A stretch of DNA of 64,000 nt, taken from positions 185,688 to 249,687 of the forward strand of contig JBGSHJ010000049.1 of assembly GCA_041752315.1 (NCBI GenBank), written 5' to 3'. Within the stretch, counting starts at the first letter, position 1. Every line of letters begins with the position of its first letter. The translations under genes were made by a program, and so were the position numbers. This document shows positions 33,713-41,549 of this stretch, piece by piece. Source of the DNA: SYFY01 sp041752315 (GTDB lineage Bacteria > Pseudomonadota > Gammaproteobacteria > Pseudomonadales > Azotimanducaceae). Under the pieces are notes generated by a model. The model was not told the origin of the DNA. It was given only the letters and a program-made list of their open reading frames with translations, and did not search any database.

Positions 33713-34903
33713 ATGGCAGACTGGAGCAACTGGTCAGGGAGGCATCGCGCCCGGGTGCAGCAGCTGCATCATCTGCGCAGCGAAGCCGATGCCGTCGCGG
33801 TCGCGGCCGACGCATCACAACGAGGCTTGCGAATACGTGCAGCGGGCACCGGGCACAGTCACGCACCGCTGATACCCAATGACGACATAATCGTCGACAC
33901 ATCAGGGCTCGCGGGCGTTCAATCCATCGACCACACAAGCCATCGTGCCTGGATCGGTGCGGGTAGCAAGATCTTTGCATTGGGCGCACCACTGCATGTT
34001 GCCGGCCTGGCACTTGCCAATCAGGGGGATATCGACCAGCAGGCGATTGCCGGCGCGACAGGCACGGGGACACACGGGACCGGCATCAGCTTGCGCAATC
34101 TTTCGTCTGCCGTCACGGGTCTTCGCATTGCCACCAGAGCCGGTGAACTGGTGACCGCCAGTGCTGCCGAAAACCCGGAACTCTGGCAGGCCGCACGATT
34201 GCATCTCGGGGCCTTTGGCATCGTGACGGCAGTGGAAATGCAGTTGCGCCCCGCCTATCGGCTGCGCGAGCGTGGCTGGCAGGTAAAGTACGAAGAGATT
34301 GCCGCCGAGATCGATCACCACGCGCAGACCCATCGGCACTTCGAATTTTTCTGGTATCCAAAAACAGACACCACATTTGCCAAGACACTCGATGAAACGC
34401 ACGAGCCCGCACAATACCCGCTGGCGGAAGAAGGTAGTCGTCTGGCCTGGAGCCATGAAGTGCTACCCAATCATCGGCCGCACAAACACACCGAAATGGA
34501 GTATTCGGTGCCGGCCGAACACGGGATCGCCTGTTTTGATGCCCTCCGCAATCTGCTGCTCACCCGTTTTACCGACGTTCTCTGGCCGGTTGAGTACCGC
34601 ACGCTGGCGGCAGATGACGTCTGGCTCTCGACCGCCTACAACCGCCCTACGGTCACTCTCTCGGTGCACCAGACCATCGACTCGGACGAGACGGACTACT
34701 ATCGTGCCTGTGAAGAGATCTTCCGGTGGTTCGAAGGTCGTCCACACTGGGGCAAGATGCACTACCTCGATGGATCAACCATGGCGGACATTCATCCACG
34801 GTGGCAGGACTGGTGGCGTGTGCGAAATCTTGTTGACCCCACACGCACCTTTCTGAATCCGTTTCTGGAGTCACTGGGTACCGGCAGTCGAATGCTGGGT
34901 TGA
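33713..34903 (+). CDS. FAD-linked aldonolactone oxidase-type protein (gulonolactone/arabinonolactone oxidase)
   Basis: A 396-residue flavoprotein. The FAD-binding PCMH half has LRIRAAGTGHSHAPLIPNDDIIVDTSGLAGVQSIDHTSHRAWIGAGSKIFALGAPLHVAGLALANQGDIDQQAIAGATGTGTHGTG. The ALO C-terminal half ends WRVRNLVDPTRTFLNPF, with HWGKMH and HPRW before it. The HS pair in GTGHSH is where covalent FAD attachment occurs in this family. Homologues oxidise aldonolactones toward ascorbate-like products, or sugar alcohols. Co-operonic with the DUF1295 protein, an association I cannot explain. Confidence 0.9.
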   Translation: MADWSNWSGRHRARVQQLHHLRSEADAVAVAADASQRGLRIRAAGTGHSHAPLIPNDDIIVDTSGLAGVQSIDHTSHRAWIGAGSKIFALGAPLHVAGLALANQGDIDQQAIAGATGTGTHGTGISLRNLSSAVTGLRIATRAGELVTASAAENPELWQAARLHLGAFGIVTAVEMQLRPAYRLRERGWQVKYEEIAAEIDHHAQTHRHFEFFWYPKTDTTFAKTLDETHEPAQYPLAEEGSRLAWSHEVLPNHRPHKHTEMEYSVPAEHGIACFDALRNLLLTRFTDVLWPVEYRTLAADDVWLSTAYNRPTVTLSVHQTIDSDETDYYRACEEIFRWFEGRPHWGKMHYLDGSTMADIHPRWQDWWRVRNLVDPTRTFLNPFLESLGTGSRMLG

Positions 34904-34907
34904 CGTT

Positions 34908-35014
34908 GGGTTCGCGGTCGCAGACCGCTCCCACACATCAGCTGCTGGCCAGAGTTGCAGGAGCGATCTCCCGATCGCGATCTTGAATGGATTCGCGGTC
35001 TGGAGAGCGCTCCC
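34908..35014. repeat. Cluster of three REP-like palindromic elements
   Basis: Three copies of a ~26-bp REP-like sequence of the form GGAGCG...CCGCGA-ATCC lie in alternating orientation: minus (34908-34935), plus (34955-34982), minus (34989-35014). On its own strand, copy 1 reads GGGAGCGGTCTGCGACCGCG and copy 3 GGGAGCGCTCTCCAGACCGCG; copy 2 reads GCAGGAGCGATCTCCCGATC. This fits the paired inverted organisation called REPIN. No RAYT transposase is in the window. The cluster is in the 129-bp gap between convergent genes, the usual REP location. Confidence 0.7.
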
Positions 35015-35032
35015 TCAAAGGGGACTCCGCGA

Positions 35033-36160
35033 CTACATCTGCGGATTCACCAGATACTTCTCACCGGTCGCCATCCGGCCATACCCGGCAGCATTGGCAA
35101 CTTCCAGCATGCCCGCCAGACCAATTTCATTGGAGTAGTGACTGGCAAACGTGGAGCCGATTTCGTCCGCGACCCGCTCTCGCAACTCCTGCGCGCGCTT
35201 GGGCCCGACTTTCTGCAGGAAGGGCGTGAGCAGCCAGCCCCCAAGGCCCCATGCCATGCCGAAATTTCGCATCAGCGTCGTGGTCGAGCGCTCCAGGCCA
35301 CCGTAAATGTAGACCTGCTTGTGAGTGGATGAGCCATAACGATTGAAGTCACCACCCTTGCGGGCCTGCGCCACTTCCATCGCTGAGAGGAGATTGCTGG
35401 CGAGCGAACCGCCGCCGGTGGCATCAAACGCAATGGTCGCATCAGTTTTGGCCAGTGCTTCTGTCAGTTCATCCATGAACTTCGGTGAACTGGTGTCCAC
35501 CACGTATTGTGCACCGAGGTCCTTGAGGATCTTCACCTGTTCCGGCTTGCGCACGACATTGACGAGATCAACACCATCCTTCAGACAGATCTTCTGCAGC
35601 ATCTGGCCCAGATTCGACGCAGCCGCCGTATGGACGAGTGCCTTGTGTCCTTCCATTCGCATGGTATCGACCATACCAAGCGCGGTCAGCGGGTTCACGA
35701 AGCAGGACGCACCCTGTTTGGAGGTCGTACCGGGGTGCAGTACCAGGCACTGGTTGACCTTCAGCCTGCGGTACTCGGCGTACATGCCACCACCCAGCAC
35801 ACCAACGGTACGCCCCAACAGCGCTTTGGCTGACGGTGAATCACCGGTTGCGACCACCACACCGCCACCTTCGTTACCTGCAGGCAGCGATTGACCGATA
35901 CGTGCCTGCATGCCACGGAGGATGTTCGGCGCGACGTTCAGCGTCAGCGCGCCGTTGCTCGCCGCCAGTGTCGACACGTCAGCCCCACTGAACAGCAGAC
36001 CAAGGTCAGACGGATTGATCGGCGACGCTTCGACCCGAACGATCACCTCATCCGCGGCCGGCTCACCGGTGTCATGTTGCCGGATGGCGAGGACGCATCG
36101 GCCATCGGCATTGAGTGTCGAGGTCAGTTGTCTGCAGTTGTTGTGAACGTTTGCCATCAT
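35033..36160 (-). CDS. Zinc-type alcohol dehydrogenase-like MDR oxidoreductase
   Basis: A 375-residue medium-chain reductase. The N-terminal GroES-like domain has EVIVRVEASPINPSDLGLLFSGADVSTL and LPAGNEGGGVVVATGDS; the Rossmann domain has ALVHTAAASNLGQMLQKICLKDGVDLVNVVRKPEQVKILKDLGAQYVVDTSSPKFMDELTEAL. The usual structural zinc Cys cluster is absent, so it resembles quinone oxidoreductase or enoyl-reductase relatives using NADP(H). The start at 36160 (or ATG at 36157) directly abuts the VOC stop; the open frame upstream to 36463 is antisense-like and rejected. Substrate unknown. Confidence 0.88.
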   Translation of the reverse strand: MMANVHNNCRQLTSTLNADGRCVLAIRQHDTGEPAADEVIVRVEASPINPSDLGLLFSGADVSTLAASNGALTLNVAPNILRGMQARIGQSLPAGNEGGGVVVATGDSPSAKALLGRTVGVLGGGMYAEYRRLKVNQCLVLHPGTTSKQGASCFVNPLTALGMVDTMRMEGHKALVHTAAASNLGQMLQKICLKDGVDLVNVVRKPEQVKILKDLGAQYVVDTSSPKFMDELTEALAKTDATIAFDATGGGSLASNLLSAMEVAQARKGGDFNRYGSSTHKQVYIYGGLERSTTTLMRNFGMAWGLGGWLLTPFLQKVGPKRAQELRERVADEIGSTFASHYSNEIGLAGMLEVANAAGYGRMATGEKYLVNPQM

Positions 36161-36161
36161 C

Positions 36162-36530
36162 TCAACCCATCTTGAAGAAACAGACTTTGTTGCCATCCAG
36201 GTCGCGCATGTATGCGCCATAAAAACCTGGCCCACGTTGCCCCGGTGCACCCTCGTCGGCAGCACCCAGTTCCCGTGCCTTCTTGTACGCGGCATCAACC
36301 TTGGCGGGGCTGTCGCAGGCGATGGCGACCATGGTGCCGTTGCCGACGGATGACGGTTTTTCATCGAACGGCAGGCAAACACCGAACATTGCCGATCCAG
36401 GGCCGGTACCAAACAGCTTGATGCGGTCCATGCCCATGACGAGTTTTGCGCCGAGCTCCGCAAACACCGCGGTATAAAACTGTTCTGCCTTGGCGAGATC
36501 TTTCACGCCGAGCAATGTGTAGCCGATCAT
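36162..36530 (-). CDS. VOC (glyoxalase/bleomycin resistance) superfamily protein
   Basis: A 122-residue single VOC domain: MIGYTLLGVKDLAKAEQFYTAVFAELGAKLVMGMDRIKLFGTG, then KVDAAYKKARELGAADEGAPGQRGPGFYGAYMRDLDGNKVCFFKMG. Terminal PNGYRDPDGN-type motif is present. Members act on glyoxal adducts or ring-fission substrates, or bind ligands; no metal ligands are certain. The ATG at 36530 has AGGAG five bases upstream, which decides the start over the longer frame to 36584. The stop is one base from the ATG of the following MDR gene. Confidence 0.88.
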   Translation of the reverse strand: MIGYTLLGVKDLAKAEQFYTAVFAELGAKLVMGMDRIKLFGTGPGSAMFGVCLPFDEKPSSVGNGTMVAIACDSPAKVDAAYKKARELGAADEGAPGQRGPGFYGAYMRDLDGNKVCFFKMG

Positions 36531-36577
36531 GCTGACTCCTTGAAGTGGACTATGGAGAATGGTTTCGAACCGCGATG

Positions 36578-39235
36578 CTAGCACGCCATCCGGACGGCTG
36601 GATCAGGTTTATCCCGCGGCAAGCCCAGCGAAACCTCGAGACCCGCCAACTCCCGGTTGTCCATCCCGTCCAGTCGGAACAGTGCTGCCAGCGATGCCTG
36701 GACAATATAGGTGGCACTGACTTCGAAGTGATCCCGAAGATCTGCCCGGTCTTCCGAGAGGCCATATCCATCCGTGCCAAGCACTTCGACCGGTCCTGGC
36801 AGGAAGGGTACGATCGTTGCCGCCATGACCTTCAGATAATCTGTCACCGCAACAAAGGCACCCTGCTCTGCCGCAAACAGATCCTGTACGTAGGGTCGAG
36901 ATGGCGGTGAGGCAGGATGCAACCGATTCAGGCGCTGGACCGACTGCACGTCACGCGCCAGTTCGACATAACTCGTCACACTCCACAGGCAGGTCCCCAC
37001 ATTGGCATCGCGCAATCGTTTCATCGCCTCCATCGCTTCCTGGACCAGCGCACCACTGACCAGCAGGTGCACGGTCGGACGATCCGGCAATTCATGGCGG
37101 CTGAAACAATAGGCACCACGCAGAATGTCGCCTTCGGCAATATTGGAAGGCATCGCCGGCATCGTGTAGTTCGCGTTGTACAGCGTCAGGTAGAACATCA
37201 CATCCTCCTGCGTCTCGTACATCCGGCGTATTCCATCACGAACGATGACGGCCACTTCAAAGGCAAAGGCCGGGTCATAACAGACCATGTTCGGCACGGT
37301 GCTGGCGAGCACATGCGAGTGCCCGTCCTGATGCTGTATGCCTTCACCGTTCAGTGTCGTGCGTCCGGCAGTTCCTCCCAGCAGAAAACCCCGACACAGG
37401 GCATCCCCACAACTCCAGATCATGTCACCCACACGCTGAAAGCCGAACATCGAATAAAAAATGTAAAAAGGGATCATGGGCAGGCCATGCATTGCATATG
37501 CGGTCCCGGCCGCCATGAACGACGCCATGGCGCCGGTTTCGCAAATGCCTTCCTGCAGAATCTGCCCATCCCTGCTTTCCCGATAGGGCAGCAGTGTGTC
37601 GGCGTCAACCGGCGTGTAGTTCTGGCCTTCAGGAGAATAGATGCCACTGACCTTGAACAGGCCGTCCATGCCAAACGTCCGTGCTTCATCGGGAACAATG
37701 GGAACGATGTAAGAACCCAGCACAGGGTGCCGAAGCAGCAACGACAGGATGCGTACCATGGCCATGGTGGTGGAAAGCGCACGATCCGTGGTGGGATGCA
37801 CCAGTGTGTCGAACACGGTGAGATCAGGCGCCATGATCCTGGCGCAGTTCACCTCGCGACGAGGGAGATAACCACCTAACGTCTCACGTCGACTACGCAG
37901 GTATCGACGCTCGGCGCTGTCGGGTGCGGGCAGATAAAACGCTGCGTGTCGTGACGCCTCATCATCCAGAGGAATGCCCAGCGTCCGGGCCAGGAGTACA
38001 CGTTCGTCGGCGCTGAAGTTCTTCTTCTGGTGCGCCGTGTTGGTGCCCTGGGCCGTGGCAATGCCATCACCTTTGACCGTCTTGATGAGAATCACCGTGG
38101 GTTTGCCTGTTACGGCCATGGCCCGTGCATAAGCCGCAAAGATCTTCTTCGGGTCCTGGCCACCACGTCTGATCTCGCGAATCTCTTCATCGGTGAGGGT
38201 GTTCATCATGCGCTCGAGCGCCGGGTTGCCCTCCACCCAGTGTTCACGCTGTACCTTGCCCGGCAGCACCGAGTAGCGTTGATAGTCGCCATCCAGACAC
38301 TCATCCATGCGCTTCTTGAGCACACCGTCTTGGTCCTGCGCCAGCAGCCCATCCCAGCCACTGCCCCAGATGACCTTGATCACTTCCCAGTCCGCGCCGC
38401 GGAAGGCCCGTTCCAGTTCCTGGATGATCTTGCCGTTGCCACGCACCGGACCATCGAGCCGTTGCAGATTGCAATTCACCACGACGATGAGATTGTCGAG
38501 CTTTTCGCGGCTGGCCATGTTGATGGTGCCAAGCACTTCAGGTTCATCCGACTCGCCATCGCCGATGAAACACCACACCTTGGCATCGGAGCGTGGCTTG
38601 AGTCCGCGATTTTCGAGATATTTGGCGAACCGGGCCTGATAGATTGCCGCCGGTGTTGACAAACCCATGGACGCATTGGGCAGTTGCCAGAAGGACGGCA
38701 TGGAGCGGGGATGGGGATAGGCAGACAGCCCGCCGCCGTCTCCCAGTTCCTGTCGGTAATTCGACAGCATCCGTTCGCTGAGCCTGCCTTCAAGGAGCGC
38801 ACGAGCGTAGATCCCGGGCGCCGCATGAGGTTGTGGCAGGACAAGATCACCCGGTTGCCCTGCTTCACCCCCCCGGAAAAAGTGGTTGAAGCCAACTTCC
38901 AGCATGGTTGCGCACGACGCGTAGGTTGCGATGTGGCCGCCAACACCCAGATCACGGTCTGCCGCCTGCAGGACCATGGCCATGGCATTCCAGCGGTTGA
39001 TGTTCTCGATGCGCTTTTCGATGTCGACGTCGCCTGGATAAACCGGCTGCTCCCGGGGAGAAATGGTGTTGATGTAGGCGGTGTTGAGCGGTGCGCTCTG
39101 CAGGGGAATGCCAAGCCGGCCGGCTTCGGCGTGCAGACTGGCCAGCAGTTCCTGAACACCTTCGACTCCCCACTCCCGGGCGATGTCGCCCAATGCCATT
39201 CGCCACTCGCGAATGTCCTGCTCGATCGGCTGCAT
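36578..39235 (-). CDS. aceE: Pyruvate dehydrogenase E1 component, homodimeric type
   Basis: Decarboxylates pyruvate and passes the acetyl group to E2 of the pyruvate dehydrogenase complex. The 885-residue protein matches the length and motifs of proteobacterial AceE: WRMALGDIAREWGVEGVQELLASLH near the N-terminus, GGHIATYASCATMLEVGFNHFFRG, and the ThDP motif VWCFIGDGESDEPEVLGTINMASREKLDNLIVVVNCNLQRLDGPVRGNGKIIQELE. The second domain has NGEGIQHQDGHSHVLASTVPN and the end DGYGLSEDRADLRDHFEVSATYIV. The start is the ATG at 39235, with AAGGGAAG upstream; the frame is open to 39307 with poor support. No aceF or lpd gene follows; instead a VOC gene begins 47 bases downstream. Divergent from an Lrp-type regulator. 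Confidence 0.95.
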   Translation of the reverse strand: MQPIEQDIREWRMALGDIAREWGVEGVQELLASLHAEAGRLGIPLQSAPLNTAYINTISPREQPVYPGDVDIEKRIENINRWNAMAMVLQAADRDLGVGGHIATYASCATMLEVGFNHFFRGGEAGQPGDLVLPQPHAAPGIYARALLEGRLSERMLSNYRQELGDGGGLSAYPHPRSMPSFWQLPNASMGLSTPAAIYQARFAKYLENRGLKPRSDAKVWCFIGDGESDEPEVLGTINMASREKLDNLIVVVNCNLQRLDGPVRGNGKIIQELERAFRGADWEVIKVIWGSGWDGLLAQDQDGVLKKRMDECLDGDYQRYSVLPGKVQREHWVEGNPALERMMNTLTDEEIREIRRGGQDPKKIFAAYARAMAVTGKPTVILIKTVKGDGIATAQGTNTAHQKKNFSADERVLLARTLGIPLDDEASRHAAFYLPAPDSAERRYLRSRRETLGGYLPRREVNCARIMAPDLTVFDTLVHPTTDRALSTTMAMVRILSLLLRHPVLGSYIVPIVPDEARTFGMDGLFKVSGIYSPEGQNYTPVDADTLLPYRESRDGQILQEGICETGAMASFMAAGTAYAMHGLPMIPFYIFYSMFGFQRVGDMIWSCGDALCRGFLLGGTAGRTTLNGEGIQHQDGHSHVLASTVPNMVCYDPAFAFEVAVIVRDGIRRMYETQEDVMFYLTLYNANYTMPAMPSNIAEGDILRGAYCFSRHELPDRPTVHLLVSGALVQEAMEAMKRLRDANVGTCLWSVTSYVELARDVQSVQRLNRLHPASPPSRPYVQDLFAAEQGAFVAVTDYLKVMAATIVPFLPGPVEVLGTDGYGLSEDRADLRDHFEVSATYIVQASLAALFRLDGMDNRELAGLEVSLGLPRDKPDPAVRMAC

Positions 39236-39314
39236 GTTCTGACTTCCCTTGAATTCGCGCCGGATTATCCGCGAAGCTTCAAGGTCATAGATTGCCATCA
39301 ACCCCACAATTCAC

Positions 39315-39325
39315 CCAATAATTGG
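39315..39325. promoter_or_regulatory. 11-bp palindrome between aceE and the Lrp-type gene
   Basis: CCAATAATTGG is a perfect palindrome in the 128-bp divergent region, 39 bp from the Lrp-type ATG. Lrp/AsnC regulators bind AT-rich dyads near their own genes, so it is an operator candidate. Its binding partner is an inference. Confidence 0.35.
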
Positions 39326-39363
39326 CATAATCTGCTGATAGTCATCAAGACAGCTTGTTCTTT

Positions 39364-39837
39364 ATGCCAATCCAGCCACTGGACCGAATCGACCGCGAGA
39401 TACTTCACCACCTCCAGAGCAATGCCCGGTTGACCAACCTCGAATTGGCGGAGCGGGTAAACCTGTCCGCGTCACCCTGTCTGCGTCGCGTCAAACTGCT
39501 GGAGGAACGCGGGATCATCCGCCGTTATGCGACCCTCCTGGATCCACGGCAGGTCGGGCTACCGATCAGCGTTTTCGTGAGCGTGTCGCTACGCAGTCAG
39601 GATCGGCAGGCACTGATCGGGTTCGAACACAGCGTGCAGGATTGTCCGGAGGTCATGGAGTGTTACCTGATGACCGGTACGTCCGATTACCTGCTGCGTG
39701 TGGTCGTGCCTGACCTCGATGCCTACGAAACCTTCCTGTCCGCGAAACTGACCAACATCGGCAGCGTGGCCAACATCCAATCCAGCTTTTCCCTGAAACA
39801 GGTCGTCTACCGGACCGAACTGCCGATTCCAGCGTAA
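39364..39837 (+). CDS. Lrp/AsnC family transcriptional regulator
   Basis: A 157-residue protein with an N-terminal winged helix-turn-helix (LDRIDREILHHLQSNARLTNLELAERVNLSASPCLRRVKLLEERGIIRRYATLLDP) and a C-terminal RAM/effector-binding domain (VMECYLMTGTSDYLLRVVVPDLDAYETFLSAKLTNIGSVANIQSSFSLKQVVYRTELP). Such proteins form octamers and respond to amino acids. The ATG at 39364 is used; an in-frame TTG at 39355 would add three residues. It faces aceE across a region with an 11-bp palindrome, so aceE is the likely target, though not proven. Confidence 0.93.
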   Translation: MPIQPLDRIDREILHHLQSNARLTNLELAERVNLSASPCLRRVKLLEERGIIRRYATLLDPRQVGLPISVFVSVSLRSQDRQALIGFEHSVQDCPEVMECYLMTGTSDYLLRVVVPDLDAYETFLSAKLTNIGSVANIQSSFSLKQVVYRTELPIPA

Positions 39838-39900
39838 GGCGGCGCAGCCAGCGGCATCCCGAGGCTTCATGCGCGCGACACAAGCACGTACCATCACCCG

Positions 39901-41499
39901 ATGACTACCTACGACACCATCATCATCGGCGCCGGTTTTTCCGGTATGTACCAACTGCATCGCCTGCGCGAACTGGGATTCTCGGTCCACGGGTTCGAAG
40001 CGGGCGCGGACGTTGGTGGCACCTGGTACTGGAATCGCTATCCGGGGGCACGGTTCGATTCGGAAAGTTACAGTTATGGTTATTCCTGGTCGAAGGAGTT
40101 GTTGCAGGAATGGGAATGGAGCGAGCACTTTGCCGCACAACCCGAAACACTACGCTACTGCCAGCATGTGGCTGACAGGTTCGATCTGCGGCGCGACTTC
40201 ACGTTCAACTGCCGGATCACTGCGGCGCGGTGGCAGGAGACCACCCGTACCTGGCAGGTCACTGCAGACGATGGCACCACCGCGACCGCCCGATTCCTCA
40301 TCACTGCAGTCGGTCCGCTGTCCGCACCGACCCTGCCCAACCTGCCGGGTCTGGACAGCTTTGCGGGTGAGTCATTTCACACGGCAAACTGGCCACATCA
40401 CCCGGTCAGTTTTGTGGGCAAACGCGTAGCCGTCATCGGTACCGGCGCAACCGGTGTACAGACCATCACAGAGGTCGCCAGGACCGTCGGCCACCTCACC
40501 GTCTTTCAGCGTCGCCCGAACTACTGCGCACCACTGGGCAACCGAGCCATCACGGCCGCGGAACAGGAGGAGATCAAGCGCAGTTACGATGAGATTTTTG
40601 CCACTTGCGCGATGTCGACCGGCGCTTTCATGCATGCGGCTGATCCACGGTCCGCGCTGGCCGTGTCCGACGAAGAACGTGAGTCATTTTTCGAGCGCCA
40701 GTACGCTGCACCCGGCTTTGCCATCTGGATGGGCAATTTTTCCGATGTCGGGACCAACCCGGCCGCCAATGCACTGGCCAGTGATTTCATGCGACGCAAG
40801 ATTCGCGCCCGCATCAACGATCCGGTGACTGCCAGCAAACTGGTGCCGCAGGATCACGGGTTTGGCACACGCCGAGTTCCACTGGAGAGCGGATATTACG
40901 AAGTCTACAACCAGACCAATGTAGAACTGGTTGACCTCAACGAAGAGGCCATCGTTTCCATCTGCCGGACCGGAATCGAAACCACGACCGGCCTGCGCGA
41001 ATTCGACATGATCATCTACGCCACCGGCTTTGATGCGATCCGCGGCTCGTTTGACCGGATCCGCATCGAAGGTGCGGAAGGAAGACTGCTTCGTGACGCC
41101 TGGGCCGACGGACCCAGCACGCTGCTTGGACTGCAAACCCCGGGATTTCCCAACATGCTGACGCTGGTCGGTCCGCACAACGCCGCCGGCTTCTGCAATA
41201 TCCCGCGCTGCATCGAACAGAATGTGGACTGGGTCACGGATCTGCTGATCCACGCACGCAAACAGGGCGCCACACGAATCGAAGCCACGGAGTCCGCCGC
41301 GCAGGACTGGACCGAACACGTGTATGCCATGGCCGATCTCACGCTGTTTTCCACCACGGACTCCTGGTTCATGGGCGTGAACCAGAATCTGCCAGGGAAA
41401 AAGCGGACTTTTCTCGCCTACGCTGGTGGTGCCCCGCGTTATCGGAAGCGGTGTGATGAAGTCGCTGCCAACAACTATCGGGGTTTTGATCTGAGGTAG
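39901..41499 (+). CDS. Class I Baeyer-Villiger monooxygenase (cyclohexanone monooxygenase type)
   Basis: FAD- and NADPH-dependent flavoprotein of 532 residues that inserts oxygen next to a carbonyl. Two Rossmann motifs are present, IIIGAGFSGMYQLHRLRELG at residues 8-27 and VAVIGTGATGVQTITEVAR in the middle. They flank the diagnostic BVMO fingerprint FAGESFHTANWPH (F-x-G-x-x-x-H-x-x-x-W-P). The FAD-interacting GGTWYWNRYPGARFDSESYSYGYSW is of CHMO/PAMO type. The C-terminus ends AGGAPRYRKRCDEVAANNYRGFDL. An HpaB-type hydroxylase gene begins 50 bp downstream on the same strand; a joint ring-opening pathway is an inference. Confidence 0.94.
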   Translation: MTTYDTIIIGAGFSGMYQLHRLRELGFSVHGFEAGADVGGTWYWNRYPGARFDSESYSYGYSWSKELLQEWEWSEHFAAQPETLRYCQHVADRFDLRRDFTFNCRITAARWQETTRTWQVTADDGTTATARFLITAVGPLSAPTLPNLPGLDSFAGESFHTANWPHHPVSFVGKRVAVIGTGATGVQTITEVARTVGHLTVFQRRPNYCAPLGNRAITAAEQEEIKRSYDEIFATCAMSTGAFMHAADPRSALAVSDEERESFFERQYAAPGFAIWMGNFSDVGTNPAANALASDFMRRKIRARINDPVTASKLVPQDHGFGTRRVPLESGYYEVYNQTNVELVDLNEEAIVSICRTGIETTTGLREFDMIIYATGFDAIRGSFDRIRIEGAEGRLLRDAWADGPSTLLGLQTPGFPNMLTLVGPHNAAGFCNIPRCIEQNVDWVTDLLIHARKQGATRIEATESAAQDWTEHVYAMADLTLFSTTDSWFMGVNQNLPGKKRTFLAYAGGAPRYRKRCDEVAANNYRGFDLR

Positions 41500-41549
41500 G
41501 CCCGGGAAATCCGGGCTTCCCTGCTGTAGAACTCGAAGGGAGAACGCAC

